Positions 1 to 11,419 of a stretch of 64,000 nt of DNA are shown piece by piece (position 1 is the stretch's first letter; every line of letters starts with the position of its first letter). The notes under the pieces were generated by a model. It saw only the letters and a list, made by a program, of their open reading frames with translations. It did no database searches and was not told the origin of the DNA. This DNA is from Endocalyx cinctus (lineage: Eukaryota > Ascomycota > Sordariomycetes > Amphisphaeriales > Apiosporaceae). A program made the translations under genes and the position numbers. The DNA is taken from positions 620,001-684,000 of the forward strand of contig BCKC01000002.1 of the NCBI GenBank assembly GCA_001600455.1, written 5' to 3'.

Positions 1-2837
1 AAAATAAAGCGAAGAATAATAAAACGTATATATATGTGAAAGATCTAAAAATTTGCAAAAGAGAGAACAGAGGTAGATTATTTGGAAAAAAGAAGGAAGA
101 AGTATATGGGTATCGCGGTAAAGGGGAAGGAAAAGTTGGTTTCAAAAAGTTAGCTTGGTTGGAAGAGTTATTGTTAAGTTTGGATAGGGAGAACCCTGAT
201 AGAGTAGAAGAAAGAGAGAAAAGAACAAGAAAAGGGGGAGTTGAGTCGACTTATAACTTCACATTCTCATTATGATAACTTCTCTTTGTTTCCCCCCTCC
301 GTACCGTGACGAATCTAGCATACGTGAGTGAGCTCTGACCGAGAAGCGGCGGTGGACCCCACCAAAGGTCATTCGTTCCGATTTGGGTAATATTTCTGGT
401 GCTTTAATCGTCTTACTTGACCGCCTTTGACCGTACGGGAGACCGGGATAGGGGTGTCTCCATTTTAAGAGCGGTCAAGCAGTAAGGTGTGTGACAGTTG
501 GCCTTGCAGCGTTGGGCATGGGGAGCTTTGTGGAGCCATCTTCTTAAAAGCTCGATGCGTACCTGTTTCCCATCTTTCATATTCCCTAACTCGATTCGAC
601 CCGCTCCCTAAAACATGGTGGGGTTTAGAGAAGAAGCGCCTTTTGCTAACTAAAAAAGATCATGGCTTGCGCGGGTAACATAGATATACAGTAGATCCAG
701 ACCAGACGCGTGATGCGATTTCTCGTCCTTGATTTGTTTTCTGGTCTCCTCATGCATGCATCTAGGTAGTTGAGAATGCAAATCGCTCAGCGCGAAAGAA
801 AGAGATGTCGAACACCGCAAGTATTATGTACATAAAGCGTTATTTTCGGTTAAGCGCCATCTTAAGTCAAGTGCATACATATTTCCCTGCACTGATACCA
901 GACTGAATACATGCCAAGGGTACAGGATGAAACATCGTTAAAGTAGCTACGGGAACTCGATATAGTATACAATTGTACGGAACACGCGACTAACCCCTCT
1001 TCTCGGATTAATAGCTAAGACATACAGCGGTGGATTATTTGTATGTTTCCAAGGTTCCTTATTTACTTTGTGAGATTAGTTCAACGGTGATCTTATCTAG
1101 CGTTATGCGTATACCACCAGTCATTGGTCTTAGTCTCGGTGTTGCCTTTATTATAATATGAACTTTCGGTCTGTATTGTTTATTTTTGAATAGTTGAGTC
1201 ACTACGTTACTCGGTCACTCAGTCGCTCCGTCTCCATAGAGATGAACGAGAGCTTTCGCCTCAGCTGAAAATAGGCGAGAAGCTCTCTTGTTACTTGCCT
1301 ATCCATGCCCCTCCCCCGCCCCCTCCTTAAGGCGCTATCGGCCTCTTGTCATTCGCATTACGCGCTTGGCAATCTGAGAGGGAAAAACACGTTTTATTAT
1401 TTCAATGGAGAAAACAAAGCAGGCTACCTTTTGATCTCGTGCATTGCTATTACATTACAAGTTTGAGCTTGAATTCAAAGCTCGCGTATCAAACCTGTCT
1501 ATCTGCTCATGCATGCATGTGGCTTATCAAATATGGAAAGGAACTAAGTAGGCACCCCGTAATGAGCAACAAGAACAGCTCCTCGTAGACACCGTACCTG
1601 GATAAATCGGATCATTGAGATGAATCAGTAACTAAAAGCGATAAGGATATCTTACTTCCGCTGAGCTGGCAGAAATGACAAAGCTATCCTAGTGGTTCGA
1701 TCATTAAGCTCCTCTATTACGAATATTTACCTAGGGTTTTGTAGTCATGAGAATGCCGGAGACTTGGTTTGGCTGAATGATGACGTTTTGGTTTTGGAGC
1801 TAGGTCCCAATTTGTCTGGATAGCTTCTAGGCATTGTTATTAAATATGGGCGTAGCAAGAAAATACAATCCAAATCTAGCGAGCCAGGCGCCTACTGTAC
1901 GATGTACTGGGGCTGGGGTTAGGTATAGAGGGGCTGATTACTTAGGGATCGTGCACCCCGACAACTAGGAAATTTCCGGTTGCGTGCTTGACTCATCGCT
2001 AATTCTACGTAAACACAGGAGCTACTCTTGTCACAGGAGCAAGTATAGTAAGTAAACAGTCATATCAGAGCTTCATTAAGATGCTCCGCTCTGTTGCATG
2101 CCTTCTTCCCGATCTTTAAACTTGCGGCATCGGAACTAAACAACAGAAAGCAGGGGTATACCTACGTACTTGGGAGAGAACGTATTCTTGTTTTATATAT
2201 TTGCCCATAATTATAAATAATTGACTGTTGCCACCTGCGACGAAAGTTATGAATCAGACGGAATTCCCACGTACCAGATCCTATTATCACGATGTCATGT
2301 TCGTCAAGAGATTCAAACCCCACCGCCCCTCCTAAAACAGCAAGCCCCGTATTCTGTGGGATTGGTTCCTTACGTGCATTAACTAGGTGGCAGGATTGTG
2401 ATCTGGATGATAACCTTGCTTAGGCAAAGCTCGTTGACGGAAATAGATATTCTCCCTTGCCGGGCCTCGACTGTTGGTTAGTCACTGTTGAACCACGTCA
2501 CGCCAGCCTCCACCTTAATATGTGTTTGAGGTCAGGAGTAGATAGATAGCAAACAAAGTCTCATATACTACTATTACAAACGGGAAATTCGGAATTCCAA
2601 TTAGGTTCCTCCGAGTCCTAGGGTTATGCCTAAGATCTATTCTACAAAAACAAATATGGTGTCTACCCCCGATCCAGTCGTTATCACGATACTCAACAGT
2701 GGGGAGGGCCAGAACCACGGTGCCCAAGATGCAAAGCAAAGCAAGGGGAAAAGATGTACAAGGAAGATAATTTGAGTAATGCCGTGCAGCAACGATACGT
2801 GCTGGGCCTAGGTTATACGTAGCTACCCCATGTTATC
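1..2837. other. Intergenic, no recognised gene
   Basis: This stretch is mostly AT-rich with scattered short open frames (the longest about 80 codons) that show no family signature, no signal peptide with a convincing start and no splice-joined continuation. It contains a 9-bp perfect inverted repeat (416-424 with 471-479). A weak signal-peptide-like open stretch lies on the minus strand near 2515-2739, without a credible start. I see nothing I can call a gene. Confidence 0.5.
416..479. repeat. Imperfect palindrome, 9-bp inverted repeat
   Basis: CTTGACCGC at 416-424 is the exact reverse complement of GCGGTCAAG at 471-479, 46 bp apart; a further TTGACCG lies inside at 427-433. It could form a hairpin or be a pair of binding sites for a dimeric regulator. 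No gene is adjacent, so its role is unknown. Confidence 0.4.
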
Positions 2838-3467
2838 TTAGACCCTGGAAGCGACGAGGCTCATGTAAATACCCCACAGCAACCCGACAAAGTTGAGGAA
2901 GACAATACGTCGCTCAACAGGAACGCAGCTGAAACTGATGATAGACGCGAACGGCCAAATCTTATAACCGGCGACAATGACGGGTATGGTCTGGTTACGG
3001 ATGTTCTCGAGAATCTGCCCTAGTCCTTGCCCCTTGAGGAAACCCATCAGGACGAAGAAGGCGACGGTGTTGAAGATAGCACCCAGGGTGATGCAGTCGA
3101 TGAACCACTTGCTGAAGGTGTTGCGTAGGTTTAACTTGGGCTTGGAACCGTGGTCGACGCTGCTGCTACTGCTGCTTCCCTCTCCGCCGTCACGGTCGTT
3201 CCCGATCTGCTTCTCGAGGTCTCGCTCCGTCTTCATCGGTACGGATCCGCTCGGGGCGTAAGCCGGAAAGGTACGTTCGAGCAGCTGCTGCCACATATAG
3301 TTGGGCGGGGCGGTCAGGAAGGTGACGGTGACGAAGCGGAGGAACATGGCGAAGTCGAACGCGAACGGACGTCCGTCGCGGTACGCCTCGAGGAATTGGG
3401 CGAGGATGTTGGATGCACTGGAGAGCGCGGAGGCGGCCAACGTGGCCTTGAGCATTGGCGAGGGCAT
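2838..3467 (-). CDS. Mpv17/PMP22 family membrane protein (intronless)
   Basis: A 209-residue single-exon frame. Family members are small four-helix membrane proteins of the inner mitochondrial or peroxisomal membrane (Mpv17, Sym1, PMP22). The N-terminal half has a hydrophobic segment followed by FLTAPPNYMWQQLLERTFP, matching the family's 'P..H.WY..L' region. Residues about 75-115 are a Ser/Asp-rich linker not usual for the core family. The C-terminal half carries the family layout: KWFIDCITLGAIFNTVAFFV, the tract IWPFASIISFSCVPVERRIV, and the terminal NFVGLLWGIYMSL (family: 'NF..VP...R......W..YLS'). The start is the first ATG of the frame, just upstream of an AT-rich leader. Its exact organelle cannot be told. 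A second, intron-bearing family member lies at 58484-59595. Confidence 0.85.
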   Translation of the reverse strand: MPSPMLKATLAASALSSASNILAQFLEAYRDGRPFAFDFAMFLRFVTVTFLTAPPNYMWQQLLERTFPAYAPSGSVPMKTERDLEKQIGNDRDGGEGSSSSSSVDHGSKPKLNLRNTFSKWFIDCITLGAIFNTVAFFVLMGFLKGQGLGQILENIRNQTIPVIVAGYKIWPFASIISFSCVPVERRIVFLNFVGLLWGIYMSLVASRV

Positions 3468-3639
3468 CTTTGAATAGGAGAAGAAGAAAAAAAACGATCA
3501 ATGGTATTTTATCTTGAATCACAAGATTGATTATCTTCGTTATTTTTGGTCAAGATGAAATATGAAGGAAGACGATCGGGATGAGTTGGCTAAATAAAAT
3601 GATTGATCAAGCCACAAATAGTGAGCTGGCAACGCCAAT

Positions 3640-3682
3640 CAGTTAATCAATCAATTAATCAATCAATTAATCAATCAATCAG
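3640..3682. repeat. Tandem tetranucleotide-like repeat (AATC/AATT)
   Basis: The sequence alternates AATC and AATT units without interruption over about 43 bp in the upstream region of the minus-strand Mpv17 gene. It is a simple microsatellite and probably length-variable between strains. Confidence 0.8.
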
Positions 3683-5097
3683 GCCAACGCCTGTAATATA
3701 TTACAGGATACAACGAGGAGCACTTGAAAGGACCGTAGAAAGATTTCAGCATTGGTTCCTTCTCGTATGATTTAGGAAATGTCTACTTGACTAAATGAAG
3801 TTTGTTTGTTTGGTGGAAGCTTTCGAAGGTTGCACTCGGACAAGTTTCAAGAAGATACGTAAACTATTACATCAGTGGTTTCTAAATTACTTATGTAAGC
3901 GTGCTAAATGTATGGGAAAACCTATGGAAAAACCTACGTACCGAAATAACAAATTAGGCCGATCCCCGGACCATTCCCTTAGCCGTGACCCCGATATAAC
4001 TTCTAAAATAAATAATCAAAAAAAAAAAAAAAAAAAATACATATGGATATAACCATTCGTCCGTCTTGAATCTAATAACTTTATTTCATTTTTGAGCTTC
4101 GAAGTATTAATCGGACGCGAAATATAGAGTTGGTCCACTTAGTGGCGTAGGGTAGTAGGGCTAGCTATTTTTGTATCATGCAGCCGTGGATTTAGTGAAA
4201 GTCCATTTACCAGATGTTGACGTCGGCTAATAGAAACTACCAAGTAGACATTCCAAACCAGAACGAGGCTTTTTTTAAGTTCCTGAGCTTAGAAGTTGGA
4301 AATGATATCGAAGCGCTAGGAGACTGCGTCCTGCTGCTACGCCACCAACAGAAAAGAGCTTTTATAATATGAGAGACGTGCTCAGGGGCTAATTATTTTG
4401 ATCGTTTCTAGCCAAAGTTTATGGATCTCAACATAAAGGTCGAAAGAGACTTGAATATTAGCGGTCGAAGCAGCACACACTCTTAGGTCAATACAATAAA
4501 ATAGCAAGTTAACCAAAACCAAGTTCACGAAAACTGGCCCATTTTTGGATCCGTCTCCATCGCCTCTCGAACATCTGCGATAGGACATATAATGCTGATA
4601 TGGCATGAAAATGACCTATATAACATAACTACAGTAAACTGATTTCCCAAATTCATATTATGGTGTAACTAGGACTTGGATATCAATCTACAAGACAGCA
4701 ACAGTGTCATGCAGGCTAGTCCAAGGATCTAATACAATGATATGCCCAGTTACAAAACTATATCTCGTACAGCCCATTATTCTTACCTTCTTTTAGAAGA
4801 TAAAACAGCAAGGGAGAAAAAGAGTTGAGTAGGTATTAGGTTGTTGGGCAGTTGGTAGTATTTCTATCAATGTTCGTTGCCTTGGCGTATATCTTCGCCC
4901 TTGGAGCTGACTTTCAGTCTGTCCGTCCACTCTTATATTATTTTCTTAACACAAACTTTAATCACTGTAAAGGACAGTTCTTTACTTAACATGAATTCAT
5001 TCGTCCTTAGTCTTATTACTTGCCAGCCCAGTCAACTTGCTTAGGTGTAGTAGCGCAGTCACTCGAATTCTTATATCAGTTGCAGGCTGGTTACTCC

Positions 5098-5118
5098 GGG
5101 GGGGGGGGGGGGGGGGGG
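5098..5118. repeat. 21-bp poly-G tract
   Basis: An uninterrupted run of 21 G on the plus strand, followed by TTTTC. It lies upstream of the F-box gene. A tract of this length can fold as a G-quadruplex and is also a common site of sequencing length error. Confidence 0.85.
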
Positions 5119-5327
5119 TTTTCTGTCTCTCGTTCTTTATTTATTATTTTATAATCATCATCGTGGACTTCCCCTTTTCTTCTTTCTCTCTCTCTCTTTT
5201 CGTTATAGCAAGTACTTGAGAATTAACCAAATTACCCAACTTTCAACAATATCTCTGGTTCCACACCGCTATAGGAAGGGTTATATCTTCCACTACAATT
5301 CCTAGGAATACCTTCTATTACTTCAAC

Positions 5328-6626
5328 ATGGACCGCCTTCCTCTAGAACTTATTCAACAGATACTGACCGAGCTCGACCTTGAATCTCTAAGGAATATAG
5401 CTGTCTCCCATCGTATCTTCTTCAATGCTTTTAAGGGCGCCGAGGTTTTAATAACGAGCAAGATACTCTTGCGGCAGATCGACCCCAGCGTGTTACCAGA
5501 TGCCATCCTAGTCAACAAACTCTCGCGCCCCGGCTATCCTAAAAAAGATGAGCTGGTCGAGTTTTGTAAGGAGAATTTGAAGCCTGCATTGATTGCTCCA
5601 TTAAAATGGAAACTGGTCGACGCTTTACCGTTAGGACGATTTCACCGCTTTGTTCATTATTTCGCAGTTCAGTTTGCAAATAAAGCCCTAGAAAAACAAC
5701 CTCTCTTAGCTACAGGAGGGCCGCCTAAACCAAGTTGCGAAGAGATCAACCGTTTCGAACGTGCCTTTTATAGGTATCAACTTTACTGCAATGCCGTGGG
5801 TCTCGCGCATCCAAGAGGGTACAACGGTTGGTGGGGGGTCTTCCGTCGTTATTTGACCCGATGGGAGATTGAACAGCTCGCCTGCATTGATCATTACCTG
5901 GTAACAGTCATCGCTAAGCGTAAGTGAGCTGTGAATATAGACCGTCGATCGTGATAGATGGCTAACGGATAACCAGCATTCAACTATCTTGTAGATCACG
6001 ACATATCTTGGGGATTTCAAGGCATACCATATATAAATTCCCCTACTTCGGAAAACGCACGAGCAATTCTATCTAATGGCTTGGAGTATCTCTACTATTT
6101 GTCCAAAGGCTCATCATACCAGGAATGGCATGCCATATTGAGTAAGGTTGACCATGCAGACAGGCGGTGCTTTGCCAATCCCATCGCCAGATTTTTTATG
6201 ATATGTTTCCTATATGTAGGTGGTCCGAATGAGCCAGGGATTGCTTTGATTGATTATTTATGGGAACTTCCCGAGGAAGATCAAAAGTATGTGATTGGCT
6301 CGCCGTTCCACAATGATCCTGATAAAGGGCCGGAATTGATATGGAAATGGACCCATCAAGGCGAGCTGCCATTGTTCTTCGATGTGGTCGATTCCAAGAA
6401 ACGACAATGGGCATACGTATTCTGGGATCTCTCACGACTCCAAAGCGCCGGTCTCCTTGAAAACGAGAGCATTTTCGAGCAGGCTGGTTCGGACCTACAA
6501 GAATACCTGCCGGGACGGCCTCCAGGGCTACAACAGTCACAAGCTTCGAGGGCTCAGATATGGTTGGCTGGAGGTAGGGGCTGGTGGAGCGCCGATGATC
6601 AAAGTAAAGTAGTTTGGAGGAATTAA
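5328..6626 (+). CDS. F-box-like protein, two exons
   Basis: Exons 5328-5919 and 5977-6626 give 413 residues. The 57-nt intron has a GTAAGT donor, a GCTAAC-type branch and an AG at 5976; phase 1 is kept on both sides, so a frame that otherwise stops at 5927 continues smoothly as FNYLVDHDISWGF. The N-terminus (MDRLPLELIQQILTELDLES, then LRNIAVSHRIFFNAF) is a typical degenerate F-box, the SKP1-binding helix bundle of SCF ubiquitin ligases. The rest is a Trp-rich helical region (RGYNGWWGVFRRYLTRWEIEQ) of the kind common in fungal F-box proteins that have no WD40 or LRR. The target is unknown. The start is the first ATG directly before the LPLE motif. Confidence 0.75.
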
Positions 6627-7855
6627 ACCCTTCATGCAAGCTCGACCTGCTCATATAGATTTCATAGGCAGACAAGAAGATAGGTTCATGAAAATTATAT
6701 AAATATAATTATTACTTCCAAGATTGTACTATAATAAAGCTCTAGGTTAGGGAATCTTGAAGTTTCAGCGCCAAGTGTCAGAAGTAATACAGGCGATTTC
6801 GGGGTTAAATTAGCGTACATAATACTACTGTGGGGTAAATTGGGTTACTGTGCAGCCTGTGATGCCTGGAACTATGACTGCCTAGCTGACCTAGCTGACC
6901 TAGTTGGGCCTATAATTATGAATCACATGCGACTCATGAATCCATCCTTTTCTCCCAACTACTTAAAATACTTGATCTAAGAATACATTTGGATACTTCA
7001 TATATATGGATATATACTATACACAGATATATGTATATTATGATTATTATGATTATTATTATATATCATGAGTATAAGGAATGAATGAATTGCCGAAACT
7101 AAACGAGCAGAAACTCGAGTTAAAATACGCGATATCGGCTTCTGGTGAACTCTAAGATGATTCACAATGAGCTTTGTATTTCTGCGCCTCACTTCCCTCC
7201 TGGCCAGAACTGAGTACTGCCCTGATTACAGCCGCTTATGCTAAGGTTACCAGCCTGCCAGCCTGAAATGTACTATTTGTACACACCATTACAATCAAAC
7301 TTTCACTCATCTGACTCTTCTCTATTTACCTAAGTAGTAATACACCCTTCTATACTCGGCAATAACAGGAGTTTCAAGGTACCTTAATCGGACCAACCCT
7401 CCTTTCTCTAACCCTGCCTGGTGCTTCGCCACCCCGTCAATTGATTCTCAGCTTCTCCCATGACTCACGCTTTTTAGGCAATGCAGCCAATCATCTTATA
7501 CTATTTGCGCCCTGTTTGGCATTGAGTAACCGTCGCAACCCGTAATTCCTGTTCAGTCGTATCAAAATGATTGCTCATCAGCGTAGGCATGCATCTGGTA
7601 TAAGAACCAAACCTGCTTCTCCAACTTCCTTGGATCTATATCTTCTCCCCACACATTCTATTACCGCGCCGAAACACTCATCTGCGCTCTGCGCGCCTAG
7701 CGCCTTTTCCGTGATTTATTGACTAGTTACTCACCTAGCATCGTTACCTTCTGCTCCGATACCTGCACTTATTCGCACAGGCATCCGCCCAGCCCTCTTA
7801 CTCACACAAAAGCAATATAAATAGTCAGGAGATACTCTCTACTTCCTTCTTCAAC
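6627..7855. other. Intergenic, no gene seen
   Basis: A spacer between two plus-strand genes. It contains a short tandem CTGACCTAG-like run at about 6880-6905 and a TATTATGAT-rich tract at about 7030-7062. The last 50 bp hold a TATA-like element, noted separately. I see no RNA gene and no supported coding frame. Confidence 0.5.
7816..7824 (+). promoter_or_regulatory. TATA-box-like element
   Basis: TATAAATAG sits 32 bp upstream of the ATG at 7856 in a C/T-rich leader. If it acts as a TATA box, the 5' untranslated region would be very short. Position and sequence are seen; function is inferred. Confidence 0.4.
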
Positions 7856-8854
7856 ATGGATTCAATATATATCGGGGACTTCACGCTTCCCACCTTCTCA
7901 CCAAAGCCCATGCGCCGTCCTACTCCGACGAGGGCTCGGCGCACGCACGATCACTCGGGACTGCCGTGCAACAGGACCTGTCTCAGAGAGAATAGGGCGA
8001 ACTTTACCCGCCCGCGACCGGGTTCCGTCCACCCGCATTCGTCCCGCAAAGGGCAGACGAGCGCGAGCCGGCGATGGCTCCTCGAGGACGAGGACAGCCG
8101 GACGCTGGCGGCCGACGGCGCCATCTCCATGCCCAGCGCCGTCCTGGGCTCTCGCCAGCGCTCCCGTTCCCGCTCCCGAAGGACGCCTAGCCTAGAGCGC
8201 CAGGAGGCCTTCCGAGCGCCCCGAAACTGGTACGCCGACGCGGTCGAGGACGACGCCGAGCTGTACCGGCTCGGAATCTTGTACGATGACGATCGCGGGG
8301 AGGACGGGGAGAGCGTGCAGGGTTACGGCTTCGGCCTCGACACTATCGTCCACTCCGATCCCGTGTACTCGATACGACCAGCGAAGCGTCGACGCAGGAG
8401 TCGGGATCTGCAGCCCGATCCGGAGCTGGAGTACGTCACCCCTTACCTCAACCTCGACCTCTCCTTCGCCGCTCTTAGCGGCGACTCAGATTTCTCCCAC
8501 TTCTTGGCCTCGGCTCTCCTCGACGAGGAAATCCCAGTCGACGTCCGCGGCAACTCCTCTTCCTCCTCGACGGCGGCGTCGCTCGCCGTCATCTACGAGG
8601 ACGAGCTCGAGGAGAACTACTCACTCGCCGCGGCCGATCTGGTATCGGCCGCCGCGGATTTCCCCGGTTTGGTTTCCGATTTCGAGGATACCGATAACGA
8701 CGACGGTACCTTCGACGAATGGGCGCTGTTGGATGCTGATGTTACCGATGATGATGATGTTGATGACGAGGAGGAGGATAGTAGTCACGAGCACGCCTCC
8801 GGCCTAAACGCCGCCGATGACGTCTGGACACTCGTGCTGGGTGACGACTCGTAG
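7856..8854 (+). CDS. Hypothetical acidic, Arg/Ser-rich intronless protein
   Basis: A 332-residue single-exon frame, GC-rich against AT-rich flanks, which supports coding. I do not recognise a family. Residues about 17-110 are basic and disordered with an Arg-Ser stretch (RQRSRSRSRRTP near residue 100); residues about 115-175 contain an aromatic segment (RNWYADAVEDDAELYRLG); a KRRRRSR cluster near 180 looks like a nuclear localisation signal; the last 100 residues become strongly acidic, with runs of Asp and Glu. The ATG follows a TATA-like element by 32 bp. The composition suggests a nuclear, intrinsically disordered protein, perhaps lineage-restricted; function is unknown. An overlapping frame from 8286 is a shadow with low-complexity translation. 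Confidence 0.6.
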   Translation: MDSIYIGDFTLPTFSPKPMRRPTPTRARRTHDHSGLPCNRTCLRENRANFTRPRPGSVHPHSSRKGQTSASRRWLLEDEDSRTLAADGAISMPSAVLGSRQRSRSRSRRTPSLERQEAFRAPRNWYADAVEDDAELYRLGILYDDDRGEDGESVQGYGFGLDTIVHSDPVYSIRPAKRRRRSRDLQPDPELEYVTPYLNLDLSFAALSGDSDFSHFLASALLDEEIPVDVRGNSSSSSTAASLAVIYEDELEENYSLAAADLVSAAADFPGLVSDFEDTDNDDGTFDEWALLDADVTDDDDVDDEEEDSSHEHASGLNAADDVWTLVLGDDS

Positions 8855-10039
8855 CAGGTCCGCAATATGAGATTTCCCCGACAGCCCCCGGATCTCGACA
8901 TCCACTTGAAAGGTGGGGGGATGGTTTTTATCATCCCTGGCCCGCTCGGACTGGTCCTCTATACCCAAGCCCCAGGCGCCGGTGTGTATTTTTTGGGAAT
9001 GGAGGATGTTCAAGGGGCGGCCATTATCAACGACGTGGTCGATATTTAAGGGGACGAAAGAAAATGATATACGCGGGGGATCTGCTGTGTGCTCGTGGTT
9101 TCGTTTCTAACGGCCGCTTGAGCTCTCTGATCCCATTCGCGCGTATGATGTGTTCTGATAATAAGTGTACCAATATTCTGTACGCGTATTGTTTGGATTA
9201 TAAAAGTTTTCTTAGAGCGGAGGCATTGCATTTTCGGTGTTCATCTCACGGCGACATCATCATCCGATATCCTGTTTCATTTCACTGTTTTGATTTTTTG
9301 ATTTCCTTTTTCTTTTCTCTTATGTTGTATTCTTTGAAAGTCATTTTCATTCTGTATATTAAAATATTATATTCTATAGTTTATTTAAAAATGTGTACAC
9401 AAACCTTGCCTCGATTTAGCTTTGTGAGTCTTTTTTTAATTATATTATAAAGTATTCACCGCAGACTTAGTTAGAAAGCCACGCCCATTTAGTGTAAATA
9501 AGTCGTACGTATATCGTGAATGAAAATGACTTCGCGTTCAGCGGTGCTAGATTCTGCCGGGAGTCACAGTCATCATATCCAAGCCCCTGATGACAATAGT
9601 CAAGCAGAAAGCTTAATAGATACTAAGATACCATTTCGTTAGGATCAATAGTTGTAATATAACCCAAATCTTTGAGGCTATCGGAGAGGCAAAAAAAAAA
9701 AAGGGAAGGGGGGGGGGGGGATTAACTTCTACTAGCATGCTGTCGTTCACCACCAGCGTATAGCAGCCTCAGTTGGCCGCACGTATAGATTTGATAGCCC
9801 AAACTTTCCATCATACGAAGTGAATTGTAAGAAAAATTTTCTGATTTTTCTTTCCGGTTGACCTTTTTACATCTTTTCTTTTTTACTTTCTGTTTTCCCT
9901 ACTCGTCTTCTTCTGACAATAATATTAACCACTCACTCACCCACCTCCCTGCAACACAAAATAACTATTTGCGATCTACAGACACAAAAAGCTTACTAAA
10001 CTTACCCTAAAGGGCGTTGAAGGTAAACTTTAAAAGAAA
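8855..10039. other. Intergenic, no gene seen
   Basis: A spacer with T-rich and homopolymer tracts (A-run then G-run at about 9692-9720). The open frame at 9064-9450 is AT-rich and low in information content, and I read it as 3' untranslated or non-coding sequence. The 100 bp before 10040 are pyrimidine-rich, as is usual for a fungal promoter. Confidence 0.5.
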
Positions 10040-11018
10040 ATGAAGTTTACAGCACTCACCATTCTCGCTTCCCTAGCGACAGTCAGCATATGCGATTCCA
10101 CGGTACAGGTACTCACCACTTACCCCTTCACGATCCATTCAAAAGATCCCAGTCCTCGCCTTTTCCTTTTTCGCGATAACCCCAGGACTAACACCAGCTC
10201 AACTTCATCAGGGTAACAATGTTGACATCCAACCTACTCTCATCCGTCGCTCGGAGGCGGATCCGGACAATTTCATGGATGCCATCTTGGAGTGGACTGG
10301 GCCCATCGAAGAAGACGAACCGCACGTGACCCTTACGGGCACGCCGCAGGAGATCTATACGCAGCTACTCGATGCCGACCCAACTTACGATTTCGCCCAT
10401 CCGTCGTCGCCGTTTTCGAACCTTACACTTGCCAGCCTATCCATGGCGGGTGTCGTGCCGAAGGTGAGTTTTTTTTTCTTCTTAAAGTTCTTTCATACCC
10501 ATCTCTGTCTCTCAAAAGGGGGTAGAGAGAGGCAGGGTAGAATCTAGGGTTTCTTTTTCTTTTTTTCAAGACTAACCAATAGAAATAGGATCCTCGAGTC
10601 GCTTGCTCTAAAGGCACCTACGGACCAGCCGATTACGATGCCGCCTGGGACGGTGTCGATTACCTGAGATACGGTCCCCTCAACTGTACCGCGCCCGCGG
10701 GACCCGCCTGTCAGAGGATCAGTTGTTCTTGGGATAGCGGAATTTGGTACGTTTGTCCTTCTTCCCCCGCCTGCCCCCTCTCTTTCTTTCTTTCTTCCTT
10801 AGAATTTGGCGTATTCATATCCCTAACTCACACGGTCAAAAATCTTCTTTAGGCTCTGTAACAACTTCGAGAGGCCCTTGGTTTATAGATGCGCCGATCT
10901 CGCTGAAATGGTGGTCCAGATCATCCATCACTGCGCAGATCCCATAGGATACACAGTCTGGGGCGAGTATGAGATGGACGGTTATTTTGAAGTGCGCCTT
11001 GGTCATGCTAACTGTTAA
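10040..11018 (+). CDS. Small secreted eight-cysteine protein, four exons
   Basis: Exons 10040-10108, 10212-10463, 10589-10746 and 10853-11018 give 214 residues; all three introns have GT-AG ends, and the phases 0, 0 and 2 agree. The start MKFTALTILASLATVSIC is a signal peptide. A dibasic LIRRSE about residue 34 is a possible Kex2 site, implying a propeptide. The mature C-terminal half has eight cysteines (VAC, LNC, PAC, ISC, WLC, YRC, HHC and the final ANC), consistent with four disulfides, plus CSWDSGIWLCNN, a C..LA....I...C helix and a terminal GYTVWGEYEMDGYFEVRL. That pattern recurs in unnamed ascomycete secreted proteins; I know of no assigned function. NLT and NCT are possible N-glycosylation sites. 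It is a candidate effector or self-defence protein by inference only. It converges with the SET-MYND gene. Confidence 0.75.
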
Positions 11019-11419
11019 CATTAAATCGACGGATATTTTTTTATTTCCTTTGATGACCGCGCGAGGATGGTTGGAGATAGGATGTGATGAAAGCGCATCA
11101 CCATCGTTACTTATTCGTTTGGTTGGGTTCTTAAGGGCGTAGGATATTTAGGGTGAATATGTAAGTTCCTACTTCAGAGTTTATGGTTTGAGTGGATTTT
11201 TTCAGATACTCTAACAATCTAATAAATAAGCCCTTCTTTTACCCACAGCTACTCCTCTCTTCGTAGACTTTCAATATTTTATTATTCTATAATTATTGTA
11301 ATGGGCTACGATTCGCTTTTACATTCCTATTATGAATAAAAAATGTCCAATTCCCACCGATTCCCAGGGACTTTTCCAGTTTAACCCAAGATTTGAATGC
11401 GTACCATAAACCAACATCT
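11019..11419. other. Convergent 3' spacer
   Basis: About 400 bp between two convergent genes. AT-rich with AATAAA-like signals on both strands (for example near 11221 and 11333). No gene was seen. Confidence 0.5.

Larger units (their letters stand above)
3468..5327. other. Intergenic, simple repeats, no gene seen
   Basis: An AT-rich spacer between the divergent Mpv17 and F-box genes. It contains a tandem (AATC/AATT)n tract at about 3640-3682, an A-run at about 4017-4037 and an uninterrupted run of 21 G at 5098-5118, about 210 bp upstream of the F-box start codon. No coding region with family similarity was seen. Confidence 0.5.

Noticed and set aside
8286..8807. Alternative plus frame of 173 codons within the acidic hypothetical
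   Set aside because: Thr/Ser/Arg low-complexity shadow; the longer frame from 7856 has the start context and spans it.
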